A stretch of DNA of 64,000 bases from Hyalella azteca (GCF_000764305.2 NW_025939167.1:124001-188000); one strand, 5' to 3'. Positions 24,501 through 32,060 are shown, counted from the stretch's first letter. A program made the numbers and translations. Notes: a model not told the origin generated them from the sequence alone.

Positions 24501-25227
24501 ACGCAGGTGCCACTTATCAGCACAGTCTACCAGCCTGTCAAGATCACCTTGCAACTGTATTTTTTGCGACGTATTCTTCACTGAATTATAAACTTTTGTG
24601 TCGTCAGCATACATCGAGCACACGCCACATACAGCTTCTGGCAGATCGTTTATTTATAAACGCAACGAATAGAATAGGTCCGAGAACGCTTCATTGTGGC
24701 ACGCCGCTACGCACTGAAGCCCAGTCTGATACGGACCCATTAATACTGACACGTTGTCGTCTCCCTACTAGAAAATCTCTCGTCCGTTGGAGTACATTAC
24801 TCTCAATTCCCAAAGACTTCAATTCTTCTTGAGATAATCGGTTAAATTATACGATGCCTAGAAACCTAATTTTAGGTCTGAAAAAAATTTAAAATTTAAT
24901 AATCACAAAATTACTGGTAATTAATTTAAGTATATTTATTAATTCATCATTATTCTGCTGTTGGCCTTTCAATAAACCGATTAAAGCACCTGGCAACCTT
25001 TGTGTTGCAGACAGCGGAGGAGGTTGCCCAGCAGGCGGTGGATGCTGACGTCCACGTGGTGGGCGCCTCGAGCCTAGCGGCGGGCCACCGCACGCTCGTG
25101 CCGCAGCTGGTGGCGGCGCTGCAGGCGGCGGGACGACCAGACATTAAGGTGGTGGCGGGCGGTGTTATACCGCCGCAAGACTATGAGTTCCTCAAGAATA
25201 GTGGCGTCGCCGCCATCTTTGGTCCTG
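9359..25227 (+). CDS. MUT: Methylmalonyl-CoA mutase, mitochondrial (14 exons seen; first and last exons missing)
   Basis: Adenosylcobalamin-dependent mutase that converts L-methylmalonyl-CoA to succinyl-CoA in the mitochondrial matrix, the last step of propionate, odd-chain fat and branched-chain amino-acid catabolism. Exons: 9359-9560, 9836-10033, 10476-10659, 11179-11313, 11773-11970, 12315-12446, 13459-13635, 14165-14288, 14513-14578, 15631-15740, 16232-16384, 17275-17370, 17684-17830, 25011-25227. All phases join, giving 713 uninterrupted codons against about 750 in the human protein. Visible marks are the RGPYPTMY...[13 protein letters not shown] block with the active-site Tyr of [33 protein letters not shown] with its His, and the B12-binding DxHxxG motif DGHDRG followed by the [11 protein letters not shown] loop. 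Exon 14 ends after FGPG in phase 1, so about 25-30 C-terminal residues are missing. Several exon edges are copied into neighbouring introns. Identification rests on family recognition across the whole length. Confidence 0.97.
9836..10033 (+). CDS. MUT: MUT seen exon 2: substrate-binding barrel
   Basis: Acceptor TTTCTACAG; joins the previous CA to make a Gln codon. Contains [20 protein letters not shown], including the family's active-site Tyr, and [16 protein letters not shown]. Ends AGA GG|GTCTGT, phase 2. Confidence 0.96.
10222..10420 (+). repeat. Two decayed copies of the next exon's 5' edge inside the MUT intron
   Basis: At 10373-10420, directly after a TATATCAG acceptor look-alike, the sequence repeats GTATGACTCAGA and a decayed CCCATGCGTG. 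At 10222-10266 a more diverged copy reads GGGTATACCTGACTTGG and CCCACGTGTGCG. Both resemble the first about 40 bases of the true exon at 10476, with stops and gaps. Confidence 0.65.
10476..10659 (+). CDS. MUT: MUT seen exon 3
   Basis: Acceptor TTTTTTTCAG; 61 full codons including [19 protein letters not shown] and [14 protein letters not shown]. Donor CAG|GTCTGT, phase 0. This is the third and only intact copy of an exon edge seen twice upstream. Confidence 0.96.
10920..11010. repeat. SINE-like fragment in MUT intron
   Basis: Contains ATGGCCTCACATTGCCATGG and a TTTGAACCTGCAACT segment that looks like a tRNA-type B box. Related ATGGCCTCACA words occur near 30754 and 32148. Weak evidence for a tRNA-derived short element. 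Confidence 0.35.
11179..11313 (+). CDS. MUT: MUT seen exon 4
   Basis: 45 codons, phase 0 at both ends, with [20 protein letters not shown] and [12 protein letters not shown]. Acceptor ATGTACAG, donor CAG|GTACGA. Confidence 0.96.
11773..11970 (+). CDS. MUT: MUT seen exon 5 (non-canonical GC donor)
   Basis: 66 codons from [20 protein letters not shown] to [13 protein letters not shown]. It must stop after ATG at 11970 for the next exon ([12 protein letters not shown]) to follow as in the family, but the next bases are GCGCGT, so the intron starts with GC instead of GT and with a weak consensus. No nearby GT gives the right frame. Confidence 0.9.
12315..12446 (+). CDS. MUT: MUT seen exon 6
   Basis: 44 codons, [16 protein letters not shown] to TSGWSLTEQ, phase 0 at both ends. 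Acceptor CTCTGTACAG, donor CAG|GTGAGT. Confidence 0.96.
12483..12520 (+). repeat. Copy of the MUT exon 6 end with its donor
   Basis: Just 37 bases past the true exon end the genome repeats CCTCAGGCTGGTCACTCACT and GAACAG|GTGTGG, that is the last about 32 exon bases plus a GT donor, preceded by TTTCGCAG that could serve as an acceptor. Very little divergence, so a recent event. Confidence 0.85.
13094..13458 (+). repeat. About 180-bp tandem duplication of a MUT 3' splice site and exon 7 edge
   Basis: The first about 50 bases of the exon at 13459 (reading [14 protein letters not shown]) occur earlier at 13094-13140 and 13272-13322, each directly after a GACCAG or AACCAG acceptor. The intervening intron sequence is repeated too (GATTCTTGA, TATTTCTGTTTGACCAG), with periods of 178 and 187 bases. 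Each copy breaks off into T-rich sequence after GCGG or GCCG. Confidence 0.9.
13459..13635 (+). CDS. MUT: MUT seen exon 7
   Basis: 59 codons, [33 protein letters not shown], ending EETGISK. Phase 0 at both ends. Third copy of a duplicated 3' splice site and the only one with a full exon behind it. Donor AAG|GTTGGG. Confidence 0.96.
13618..14037 (+). repeat. Tandem copies of the MUT exon 7 end and donor
   Basis: The exon-end words GGCATATCCAAGGTTGGGGG recur as GGCACATCTAAGGTGGGGGA near 13743 and GGCATATCGAAGGCAAGGGA near 13863, a period of about 120 bases that includes TATATTCGAATACTTATTTT in the first two. A separate, longer copy of the exon end (GAGGAGACTGGCATGTCCAA) lies at about 14003-14037. 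Confidence 0.88.
14165..14288 (+). CDS. MUT: MUT seen exon 8
   Basis: [20 protein letters not shown] to GGMAKAVAS; ends in phase 1 at TCA G|GTAAGT. Acceptor CTCTCCCGCAG. Confidence 0.95.
14513..14578 (+). CDS. MUT: MUT seen exon 9 (66 nt)
   Basis: Short exon completing Gly and reading [20 protein letters not shown], homologous to the IEECAARRQARIDSG segment of the family. Donor AAA G|GTGAGA, phase 1. Confidence 0.93.
14652..14895. repeat. Pyrimidine-rich minisatellite in MUT intron
   Basis: Degenerate units of about 20-25 bases with CTGCCTTCTTGTACTTCATC. The several overlapping plus-strand frames here are products of the repeat. Confidence 0.85.
15008..15345. repeat. Minisatellite of AAACTAGCCCAACAC / AAACTATCAACAC units
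   Basis: About twenty short units alternate between CACAAACTAGCCCAA and CACAAACTATCAA forms. Entirely intronic, with no coding potential. Confidence 0.92.
15631..15740 (+). CDS. MUT: MUT seen exon 10
   Basis: [20 protein letters not shown] to INKLKQ. Acceptor CTGTTGCGCAG; donor CAG|GTTAGT, phase 0. A weak echo of the donor region (CAGGATAGTTGAAGTTAG) lies 50 bases further on. Confidence 0.95.
16082..16214. repeat. 39-bp minisatellite abutting a MUT acceptor
   Basis: Just over three copies with CATGAAGAAGTAACAACAAA and GAAATTGTGTGTAACAAT at 16082, 16121, 16160 and 16199 (last partial). The array ends about 17 bases before the acceptor of exon 11, so it occupies the branch-point zone. Confidence 0.92.
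16232..16384 (+). CDS. MUT: MUT seen exon 11
   Basis: 51 codons, [20 protein letters not shown], then [15 protein letters not shown], the conserved linker before the B12 domain. Acceptor CATGCCTACAG, donor GAG|GTAGGA, phase 0. Confidence 0.93.
17275..17370 (+). CDS. MUT: MUT seen exon 12
   Basis: 32 codons, [20 protein letters not shown] to ARVMRQ, matching the VFGEHKANDRMVSGAY segment of the family. Acceptor TGCCTGCAG, donor CAG|GTCAGT. Confidence 0.94.
17684..17830 (+). CDS. MUT: MUT seen exon 13: start of B12-binding domain
   Basis: 49 codons, [20 protein letters not shown] to [15 protein letters not shown] is the DxHxxG motif whose His supplies the lower axial ligand of cobalt. Acceptor GCCCCACAG, donor CAG|GTGAGT; the donor seeds the array that follows. 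Confidence 0.97.
17831..18045 (+). repeat. 22-bp minisatellite made of the MUT exon 13 end plus donor
   Basis: The junction ACTCTTTCAG|GTGAGTGGGG is repeated about nine times with small changes (ACTCTTTTGGGTGAGTGGGG, CTATTTCAGGTGAGTGGGG and so on). Several units keep a perfect CAG|GTGAGT donor. Sits directly at the start of the 7.2-kb intron. Confidence 0.95.
18046..18645. other. Intron sequence, nothing recognised
   Basis: AT-rich part of the large MUT intron with no coding-like frame. Confidence 0.5.
18646..18905. repeat. 21-bp minisatellite in MUT intron
   Basis: About twelve units of the type CTCTGCTGCTCTGGCAACA. Because 21 is a multiple of three, several frames stay open; on the minus strand they read as a seven-residue repeat of the form LPEQQSM. 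Confidence 0.92.
18908..19009 (-). pseudogene. Possible LTR-retrotransposon integrase zinc-finger remnant
   Basis: The minus strand reads [20 protein letters not shown] followed by CGMC. This resembles the H2C2 zinc-binding segment of gypsy-type integrases, where a RFYWPGM..DV..YV..C..C pattern is usual. The frame then runs into the 21-bp repeat, so the element is a scrap. Recognition of a short motif only. Confidence 0.4.
19195..19412. mobile_element. 218-bp fold-back MITE
   Basis: The left arm starts CTGTACCCTCAAGTGGGGTG and the right end CCCCACTTGACGGTACAG is its complement. The arms extend over about 90 bases each (for example CAGAAACAAATGGCAGCAAA on the left and its complement on the right) around a short centre. 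Non-coding inverted-repeat transposon remnant. Confidence 0.88.
19413..21568. other. AT-rich intron sequence, nothing recognised
   Basis: No coding-like frame and no strong repeat array was seen in this part of the large MUT intron. Confidence 0.5.
21569..22234. mobile_element. 666-bp inverted-repeat element with 125-bp arms
   Basis: Arms 21569-21693 and 22110-22234 are complementary along their whole length; they begin GTATTATTGCAGATTAACTA. Inside is a large perfect palindrome at about 21771-21828 centred on CCGTTGCACTGCAACGG, and a 50-bp direct duplication around GTAACGTAAGTTACGTAACC (22010-22100). There is no open frame, so the element is non-autonomous. Poly-A flanks hide any target duplication. 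A rearranged relative lies at 37249-37578. Confidence 0.92.
22235..23919. other. AT-rich intron sequence with a dispersed-repeat piece
   Basis: Mostly featureless. Around 23733-23775 there is GTGCTACGTCCGCTCTCT, shared with 26873 and 30551. Confidence 0.45.
23920..24840 (-). pseudogene. Decayed LINE reverse transcriptase fragment
   Basis: On the minus strand, from about 24840 downwards, the frames read [33 protein letters not shown], then a stop where the family has Gly, [13 protein letters not shown], a frame change, then [11 protein letters not shown] with the YADD catalytic motif of reverse transcriptase, [16 protein letters not shown], and finally [20 protein letters not shown]. The same tail is seen in the plus-strand copy at 4186-4623. 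Stops and frameshifts show it is dead. It is truncated at both ends and breaks into unrelated sequence near 23920. It lies antisense within the MUT intron. Confidence 0.9.
25011..25227 (+). CDS. MUT: MUT seen exon 14: B12-binding domain core
   Basis: [48 protein letters not shown] and AAIFGPG. Acceptor TTGTGTTGCAG; donor CCT G|GTGAGT, phase 1. A last exon starting with a TRIP-like motif should follow but was not found in the window. The exon is much more GC-rich than the surrounding intron. Confidence 0.96.
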
Positions 25228-25850
25228 GTGAGTCCCGCTGCTTCATGAATGCATAGAATTCGAGCCTTTAATTGACTTGTATATAAATTATATATTCTAT
25301 TTTATATAGTTTAACATAGGTATTTGTATATATATAAATAATATAATTTATTTCCTAAATAATTACGGAAGAAAGATGTATAATGTCAATGCCACTTATG
25401 CAATGCCACGTCGCTGGGCTTCAATAGAAAAGATTTATTTTCTAAAAAAAATTAGTCACAACTTTCTAGCGGGATTGAAACCGCATCGTGACTATTAAAT
25501 AGAAATTGGAACCTACAAATCGTAGTTCTTAAAAGTATTATAAGGTTTTTATTGACGAGCGACGCGTGGAGTGCAGTATTTGTGTCACAGGCGGTAGAAA
25601 TTCATATTCAACATACATAAAAATTATCTTCATAAGTGTCGGATTTCACTTATTTTGATGCGCGTGACGTACAATTTTCACGTTTAAATTAATCTTTATT
25701 ACAATGCTTTTAGAAAAACTGTGACGATGATAAGATAACGTTACACTGTTTTGCAATAACGCATGTATAATATGCAAGATAATTATGTCTGTATATATAT
25801 AGTGTTGATACACGTGCATTAGAAATTCTAGGCAGACTCTCGAGCTCTTA
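25228..25850. other. MUT downstream intron or flank, nothing recognised
   Basis: AT-rich; the missing terminal MUT exon was looked for here and not seen. Confidence 0.4.
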
Positions 25851-25852
25851 TT

Positions 25853-25974
25853 CACAATGAATGTTGTCACCCACGATGAATGTTGTCACCCCCGATGAAT
25901 GTTGTCACCACGATGAATGTTGTCACCCACGATGAATGTTGTCACCCACGATGAATGTTGTCACCCACGATGAA
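25853..25974. repeat. 18-bp minisatellite ending at a single N
   Basis: About seven units of ACGATGAATGTTGTCACCC. The array stops abruptly at an N at 25975 and unrelated sequence follows, so this is a scaffolding join. Confidence 0.9.
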
Positions 25975-25975
25975 N
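25975..25975. other. Single-N assembly join
   Basis: One N between the minisatellite and unrelated sequence. Distance and order across it should not be trusted. Confidence 0.85.
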
Positions 25976-26104
25976 GTCCAGAAGTGGTTAAATTGTTGAA
26001 AAAGGATTGCGTTAAAAGTTGCGCTGTGCTAAATTATATGGTTGGAAAGAAAATTGTTAAATTGGATTTCAAGAAGAAAATTGCATTTGTTCAAAGAACC
26101 TTAA

Positions 26105-26264
26105 ATCTAGTCGTTGTGACGAGAGGAAAGCTAAATAGGTTATAAGATTGCGGCTGTGTTCAAACAGTGCCTAATCTAATTTTCTTTCAATTGATATGAT
26201 CATTTATTTCAGTAATAAATCTTCAATCTAGTCTAGTCGTTGTGACGAGAGGAAAGCTAAATAG
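26105..26264. repeat. 34-bp direct repeat leading into the second adapter
   Basis: CTAGTCGTTGTGACGAGAGG and the following AAAGCTAAATAG occur at about 26108-26139 and again at 26233-26264, the second time ending exactly at the adapter. This fits a mate-pair read that was stitched in wrongly. Confidence 0.8.
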
Positions 26265-26302
26265 CTGTCTCTTATACACATCTAGATGTGTATAAGAGAC
26301 AG
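26265..26302. other. Second Nextera mate-pair junction adapter
   Basis: The same perfect 38-bp palindrome of two mosaic ends as at 5110-5147. Artificial sequence; the flanks may be chimeric. Confidence 0.97.
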
Positions 26303-26395
26303 TCCCGTGACAGCGCCCACCGTGGCGACGTCCCGTGACAGCGCCCACCGTGGCGACGCGCCCCGTGACAGCCCTCAACTTTCAACGCTCCCTGA
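26303..26395. repeat. Short 30-bp GC-rich repeat after the adapter
   Basis: Two to three copies of CCCGTGACAGCGCCCACCGT followed by GGCGACG. Base composition is unlike its surroundings, which supports a chimeric join. Confidence 0.75.
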
Positions 26396-26747
26396 CAGGC
26401 TCCCTTGTTGTTTAATTCACATAATATTTCTAATTGATTTCCTATGAATCGGAAAATTGTACATAAATCAAAACGATAAAATATCTGGAAATTGGTTTCT
26501 ACTTGAATAGCTTGTTATATTTGTTATATTGTGTAGCTAATTATTAAGCGAAAGTCGTCACATAATGCAGCTGAAAAACTATATTATTCTGTAATGTTAT
26601 CTAGGTATAATAAATAGTCACATCGTAGCCAAAAATTATAACTATATTTTTTGTTTATGTTGGTTTCATAGAACTAGTATATTTGTAGATGATGAAAATG
26701 TAGCGTGTATAAAAATGCTTGGCAATACATCATCATACGGACGGTTT

Positions 26748-26950
26748 TCCTTCTCCTTCATTCTGACAACCTGCCGGGTTGCGAACCCACAACTCACTGC
26801 TCCAATCCTAGTACTCTGAACTGTATTCACTGGGTCATCCTGACCCAGTTTGGCCTGGCAGAAGGGCGTATCAGTGCTACGTCCGCTCTCTTGTGCCGCG
26901 TATAGGAACGTCACTATTTGGACAATGTGAACCATTTATTTCTTAGAGTG
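26748..26950. repeat. SINE-like dispersed repeat
   Basis: Contains CCGGGTTGCGAACCCACAAC CTCACTGCTCC-type sequence; a related form, CACTCCCCGGCTCACTGCTC, lies near 36805. It is followed by GTGCTACGTCCGCTCTCT and ATTTGGACAATGTGA, which recur at 23733 and 30549. Looks like a short interspersed element with a B-box-like core; not proven. Confidence 0.45.
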
Positions 26951-27400
26951 CAGCGAGTTCGATAGTTTGGCAAAAATTAGGATTTTTGTCTTCATCGGCC
27001 ATTGCTTTAATTATCTCCTCTTATCCGTCCATTTCTTCATTCTCACATTCCCGTTTTTCATTTTCATTCTTGTATTCCTTCTTTTCTCAAAATTATTATT
27101 TCTCAAATTCCTCTTCTTCCCCTTCCATTTTTGCCTTCTGGCATTTCTCTATTCCCCAGTTAACCCCACCTCCCCAGCTCCCTCCTCCTCCCCTAACTCA
27201 ATTCCCCCCTCCTCCACTTTTCCCCCACCCCGGGGCCCGCGTCGCATCTTTCGTCCCCAGAAGTTTTCTCCGTAAACTTTAGTTGGGGAAGTTGGGGACG
27301 AGACAAAGTTTGGCAGCGCCGGGCGCTCTGGAAAACAACTTCCTGGCTGGAAAAAGTTAAGCTGGAAAAACGACATGTTTTAGTCCGCACGAAATGACCG

Positions 27401-27926
27401 GCGATGATGGTGGGGTGATGATGGTGGGGTGACTAGCAGAATAGTGTAGTGATGATGGTGGGGTGATGATGGCGGGGTGACTAATGGAGTGATGATGGTG
27501 GTGAGGTGACTAGTGGGGTGATGATGGTGGGTGACTAGTGTGGTGATGATGGTGGGGTGACTAGTGTGGTGATGATGGTGGGATGACTGGTGGGGTGATG
27601 ATGGTGGGGTGACTAGTATGGTGATGATGGTGGGGTGACTTGTGGGATGATGATGGTGGGGTGATGATGGTAGAGTGACTAGTGGGATGATGATGGTGGG
27701 GTGACTAGTGGGGTGATGATGGTAGAGTGACTAGTGGGATGATGATGGTGGGGTGACTAGTGGGATGATGATGGTGGGGTGACTGGTGGGATGATGATGG
27801 TAGAGTGACTAGTGGGATGATGATGGTGGGGTGACTAGTGGTATGATGATGGTGGGGTAACTAGTGTGGTGATGATGGAGGGGTGACTAGTGTGGTGATG
27901 GTGGTGGGCTGACTAGTGGGATGATG
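27401..27926. repeat. GATGATGGTGGGGTGACTAG minisatellite
   Basis: About 500 bases of 24-30-bp units such as GATGATGGTGGGGTGACTAG followed by TGGG or TGTG. Purine/GT-rich plus strand. No coding frame of interest. Confidence 0.94.
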
Positions 27927-28330
27927 ACCCTTCACTCCTCTTCCCCTTCACTACTCTTCCTCTTCACTCCTCTTCCCCTTCACTCCTCTTCCCCTTCACT
28001 CCTCTTCCTCTTTACTCTTCCCCTTCACTCCTCTTCCCCATCACTCTTTCCCTTCACTCCTCTTCCTCTTCCCCTTTACTCTTCCCCTTCACTACTCTTC
28101 CCCTTCACTCCTCTCCCCCTTCACTCCTCTTCCCCTTCACTCTTTCCCTTCACTCCTCTTCCTCTTCACTCCTCTTCCCCTTCACTCCTCTTTCCCTTCA
28201 CTCCTCTTCCCCTTCACTCCTCTTCCCCTTCACTCCTCTTCCCCTACACTCCTCTTTCCCTTCACTCCTCTTCCCCTTCACTCCTCTTTCCCTTCACTCC
28301 TCTTCCCCTACACTCCCCTTTCTCAACTCA
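27927..28330. repeat. CTTCACTCCTCTTCCCC minisatellite
   Basis: About 400 bases of nearly pure pyrimidine on the plus strand in 15-17-bp units. The 148-residue open frame across it is a product of the repeat. Confidence 0.94.
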
Positions 28331-28449
28331 TCCCTCTCCTCCCCTCCCAAACAAACGCCCCGCTTGATTGACAGCTCCAACCCAAACTCCAACTCGAGGA
28401 AAATAATTAAAACTTTTCATACAGGAACTTGGGTCATCGGGGAAACTGA

Positions 28450-28800
28450 GATGGCAAGGGAAGCATTTACCGCCCCACTCTTTCCCCCGGCTTCCCCCCA
28501 TCTCTCATTCTTCCAATTCCCCTTTCTTCTTCCTCCCTCCTCAGCATTTCTTTTTCTTCCCTCCTCTCCTTTCCCCCCTTTTTCCTCTTTTTTAATTATA
28601 TTTTTTATTCTCCTTTCTTTTCACATTTTCTTCCCTTCTCCTCTCCATTTCCTCTTTTCCTCCCCATTTTCCCTTCTCCTCCCCATGCCCCCTTTTCTTC
28701 CCCATTTCCCCTTCTCCTCCCCATTCCCTCTTCTCCTCCCCATTTTCCCTTCTCCCCATTTTCCCTTCTCCCCCATTTTCATCACCCCTCCCCATGCGTT
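28450..28800. repeat. Polypyrimidine tract
   Basis: About 350 bases of C/T sequence on the plus strand with loosely repeated TTCCCCATTTTCCCTTCTCC words. Could form triplex DNA; frames on both strands are low-complexity. Confidence 0.85.
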
Positions 28801-28966
28801 GGGGAGGAGGAGGGGGTGAGGGTTCACTCGTTACATCGCCGAGAATTTCTGGCCAAACTTCGTCGACTGGCAAGAAGTTTGTGCTAAGAATGGAGCAAGT
28901 TGGGATGGAGCAACGCGCCGGATCACGGCCAACTGCTCCACTTATTTATGGAGTCATAGTCTCTGC

Positions 28967-29275
28967 GCCGTGTGCTCCACTGCACTCCGCGTGCTCCATT
29001 ACGCGCCGTGATCTCCACTGCACTCCGCGTGCTCCATTACGCGCCGTGATCTCCACTGCACTCCGCGTGCTCCATTACGCGTCGTGATCTCCACTGCACG
29101 CCACGTGCTCCATTACGCGCCGTGTGCTCCACTGCACTCCGCGTGCTCCATTACGCGCCGTGATCTCCACTGCACGCCACGTGCTCCTCCATTACGCGCC
29201 GTGTGCTCCACTGCACTCCGTGTGCTCCATTACGCGCCGTGTGCTCCACTGCACTCCGTGTGCTCCATGCTCCAC
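28967..29275. repeat. 38-bp GC-rich minisatellite
   Basis: About eight units of GTGCTCCATTACGCGCCGTG followed by ATCTCCACTGCACTCCGC. The last units vary to GTGTGCTCC. Confidence 0.94.
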
Positions 29276-29298
29276 CCGTCATCAAGTTCGCAGGCCAC

Positions 29299-29299
29299 N
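29299..29299. other. Single-N assembly join
   Basis: An N at the boundary between the 38-bp array and a different 24-bp array, another probable one-base scaffolding gap. Confidence 0.8.
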
Positions 29300-29505
29300 C
29301 ACTGGTGCTACATCAATTCCTGCCACTGGCGCCACGTCAAGTCCTGGCACTGGTGCCACATCAAATCCTGGCACTGGTGCCACATCAAGTCCTCCTCCCG
29401 TTCACCCTCTCACCCCAAGTCCCCCACCCTCTCACCCCAGTCACCCACCCTCTCACCCCAAGTCACTCGTCCACCCTCTCACCCCAAGGCCCTCCGTCCA
29501 CCCAA
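29300..29505. repeat. 24-bp and 18-bp minisatellites
   Basis: First about four units of GGCACTGGTGCCACATCAAG TCCT type, then units of CACCCTCTCACCCCAAGTC. Confidence 0.88.
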
Positions 29506-29574
29506 ATCCCAAGTTTGCACATAAAGCGAAACACGGCGGTATTTGAACATTAAAACTTTGTTGGCTATCGTCTG

Positions 29575-29870
29575 AAGCGGGGCATGGAAGGTGGGTAGTG
29601 GGGAGGGGATGTGCCGGAGAAGTCGGGGGGGGGAACGTGATGAAAAGAGGGGTGTATTAAGGTAGGGAAGTGGGATGGATGTACAGTAAAAGGTGGGGAG
29701 CGCGATGGAAAGAAAGGTGTATCGAGGAGGGAAGGGGAGGGATGTGCCGGAAAAGGTGCAGGGAGCGTGATAAGAAGGGGGTAATTTGTAGGAAATGGGG
29801 GAGCGTGATGAAGAGGGGAGGAGGTGAGTAATAGAGTATGAGCGAGAACTTGGGGGTAGCAAAGTGTGAA
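29575..29870. repeat. Purine-rich degenerate repeat
   Basis: G/A-rich plus strand with GGGAGCGTGATGAAAAGAGG, GGTGTAT and GATGTGCCGGA words repeated at loose spacing of about 60 bases. The 161-residue minus-strand frame across it is not a gene. Confidence 0.75.
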
Positions 29871-30885
29871 GAATGAGCAAGAGCACTAAGATGGTGATAT
29901 CGAGGGTCGGCTGTAATGGATGGTATCGTAAAGAATCAGTGACTCTTAATAATTTTTTTCTCATTCATCACCCTGCCGTCAAATACCTTCATCACTACCT
30001 CACCAGTTGTGATGAAATAGCAAGCAAAGAATATCTTGTTTAATAATTTTTGACTAAAAGACTTCGTCGTCGCACACTAAAACAATAGTGTAATAATAAT
30101 AATCATGAAATTTTACATAACTTAACTTTTATACTTATATTATTTTTATTTCAGTTATTTGTATGGTTACCCAAATTCCTCTTTATTGTTAACGAAATGA
30201 ACCGAACACACCATTTATATGGGAGTAGCGATTTCTTCATTATTTTATCCATTTCACAGCTGTACCTAACCATCAAAAACATAGCCAACATCGCAACGAT
30301 CCTTCCATTTCTACCTGCTTCAAATAATACCAACACAAGAACACACAAAGAAACACAAACACACAGAAAGAAATTCTAGCAAGGAGCTTAGTGACCATAG
30401 TCCAACTCCATAGATCTCTAAATTATCAGCCGTTAAACAGCGTATGCAAGCTGCCGCAGAAAAATGAGTGAGCCTTTATCCAGGTTGCGATGCACTTTTT
30501 GCCTTGTGTGGGTCTTTGTGCCCTTATTAGGCACGGCACTAGGGAGTTTCGGTGCTACGGCCGCTCTCTGCTCACTTTGTGGGTAAGAAAGTGTGTCAAT
30601 ATTTCGACAATATGACTCATTGTTTAGGATTCTTTTTTAAAAAAGGCTTGTTTAAAACAAACATCGCATCGTAAGGCTGAGTGTATGAATATGTATGGCA
30701 TCTAATTAACAAATTGTACTATATTATTTCTTCGTGTATCTTGACTTGGATTGCAATGGCCTCACAAACGCGAACATTATTCCTATACGTAATGAGGCGA
30801 ACTGGCATATGAAGAAGTGCATTGATGAATTTCGTTGCACTCGTCTCTATGAAACTGAGGATATAAAATTCAATATAGTGGCAAC
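29871..30885. other. Non-coding region with dispersed-repeat piece
   Basis: AT-rich. At 30549-30640 it holds GGTGCTACGGCCGCTCTCTG and a following ATTTCGACAATATGA, a relative of the segment at 26873. No gene seen. Confidence 0.45.
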
Positions 30886-31015
30886 TATGTCAACCAATCA
30901 CTGACGGCTTTTCAAGCTAAACCCACCAATCACAGACGAGTAATCGGCCGCTACATATACTTAGGTCCTATGTATACTTAGGCCGTTTCGAGTACTTAGA
31001 CCGCTACGCTTGGAT
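30886..31015 (-). repeat. Dispersed repeat A (inverted copy)
   Basis: CCAATCACTGACGGCTTTTC, AAGCTAAACCCACCAATC and CGGCCGCTACATATACTTAG form the reverse complement of 44741-44870 with moderate divergence. A third copy is at 60483-60585. Confidence 0.8.
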
Positions 31016-31249
31016 GGTCAGCCCAGGCATGTATGTACTTGAGCGCATTTTAATAGTACGAACACTGGCGAGCCTATAAATGTCTGTCATATCCGAGACG
31101 CAACAACCACCCTCGTGCGTCTGTGTTCGGCGGCCAACGAAGTCCTATTCAAAACATGAAACGAAACCTGGACTGAATGTCAGAGGCAACCAGTAAAAAA
31201 AAAGCCGTCAAGTGAGCGGCAGCGCGCAACCTAAAGTGACCCGTCCTAA

Positions 31250-31425
31250 CCACAGGGAGGCGGGAAGTGATGGCGAGAAGGGAAGGAGTGACGAAAGGGG
31301 AAGAAGTGACGGATGGAAGCTTGGAAGGGGGGGGGGAGAAAGTGACGTATCGAGCCTGAGTGAGGGGGAGGGATTGGTGGGTTGAGGGCTACAGTGGGTG
31401 GGAGGGAGTGAGTGCGTCCATGGGG
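31250..31425. repeat. Purine-rich low-complexity tract
   Basis: GGGAAGTGATGGCGAGAAGG-type words repeated loosely. The minus-strand frame here is low-complexity Pro/Ser/Leu and is not supported as a gene. Confidence 0.7.
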
Positions 31426-31845
31426 TGCCGTAAAGGCGGAATTTGCGTGTAGCGGTTGCCCGATGCCCAGCTAACTGACGCCACGCAGGTGCTGACCGCA
31501 ACATTTATGTATTTAGCTCGTTGTAGGAACTTCTCTTGTGCAGCTCTTTGTGTGACGACTTGGGGGCTTGTATTGTTATACAGACCAGGTTTCGGGTGCT
31601 GGCGCTATGTAGTTCAATATAATCCATAGGTGATCGATAGTTTCATTATATCATATTCTATTTATTTTTTTCTGGGCAATGTTTCTGTTTGTAAGCTGCT
31701 ATTGCATTAAAATTATTACTTCATACAACTCTGTGTTTTTCATCTGAGTCAAGAAACTAAGAACGATTTTTTAATGATTATTGATACTTTATATTGGGGA
31801 GAATGTATGGTTGCCTCAATGTAGATGAATATCCCGACGTAACTA
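31426..31845. other. Non-coding stretch, nothing recognised
   Basis: No coding-like frame or repeat array seen. Confidence 0.4.
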
Positions 31846-32060
31846 CCCCGTCATAAAATGGGTGAACATCATACGGGCTTAACTCACCTGCTTTGCAATC
31901 GATGCACCGCATACGGGTGCAACTCATGTCCATCTCAAAATAGGTGAACAACATACGCGCGTAACTCACCCACCACACAATAGGTGAACAACATACGGGC
32001 GTAACTTCCCTGGGTGAGTTGATGAAGTGGGTGAGCTGATAGAGGCGTAAATCGAATGCC
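31846..32060. repeat. About 35-60-bp degenerate minisatellite
   Basis: AATGGGTGAACATCATACGG, TTAACTCACC and AATAGGTGAACAACATACGC-type words are repeated about four times, then fade out. Confidence 0.75.

Noticed and set aside
25936..26145. 69-residue frame spanning the N at 25975
   Set aside because: It crosses an assembly join and starts in a minisatellite; no recognisable protein.
27921..28819. Two roughly 150-residue Ser/Pro/Leu/Phe-rich frames
   Set aside because: Polypyrimidine minisatellites read in any frame as such; no coding signature.
29479..29964. 161-residue minus-strand frame
   Set aside because: Lies across C/T-rich low-complexity repeat; composition follows the repeat and no domain is visible.
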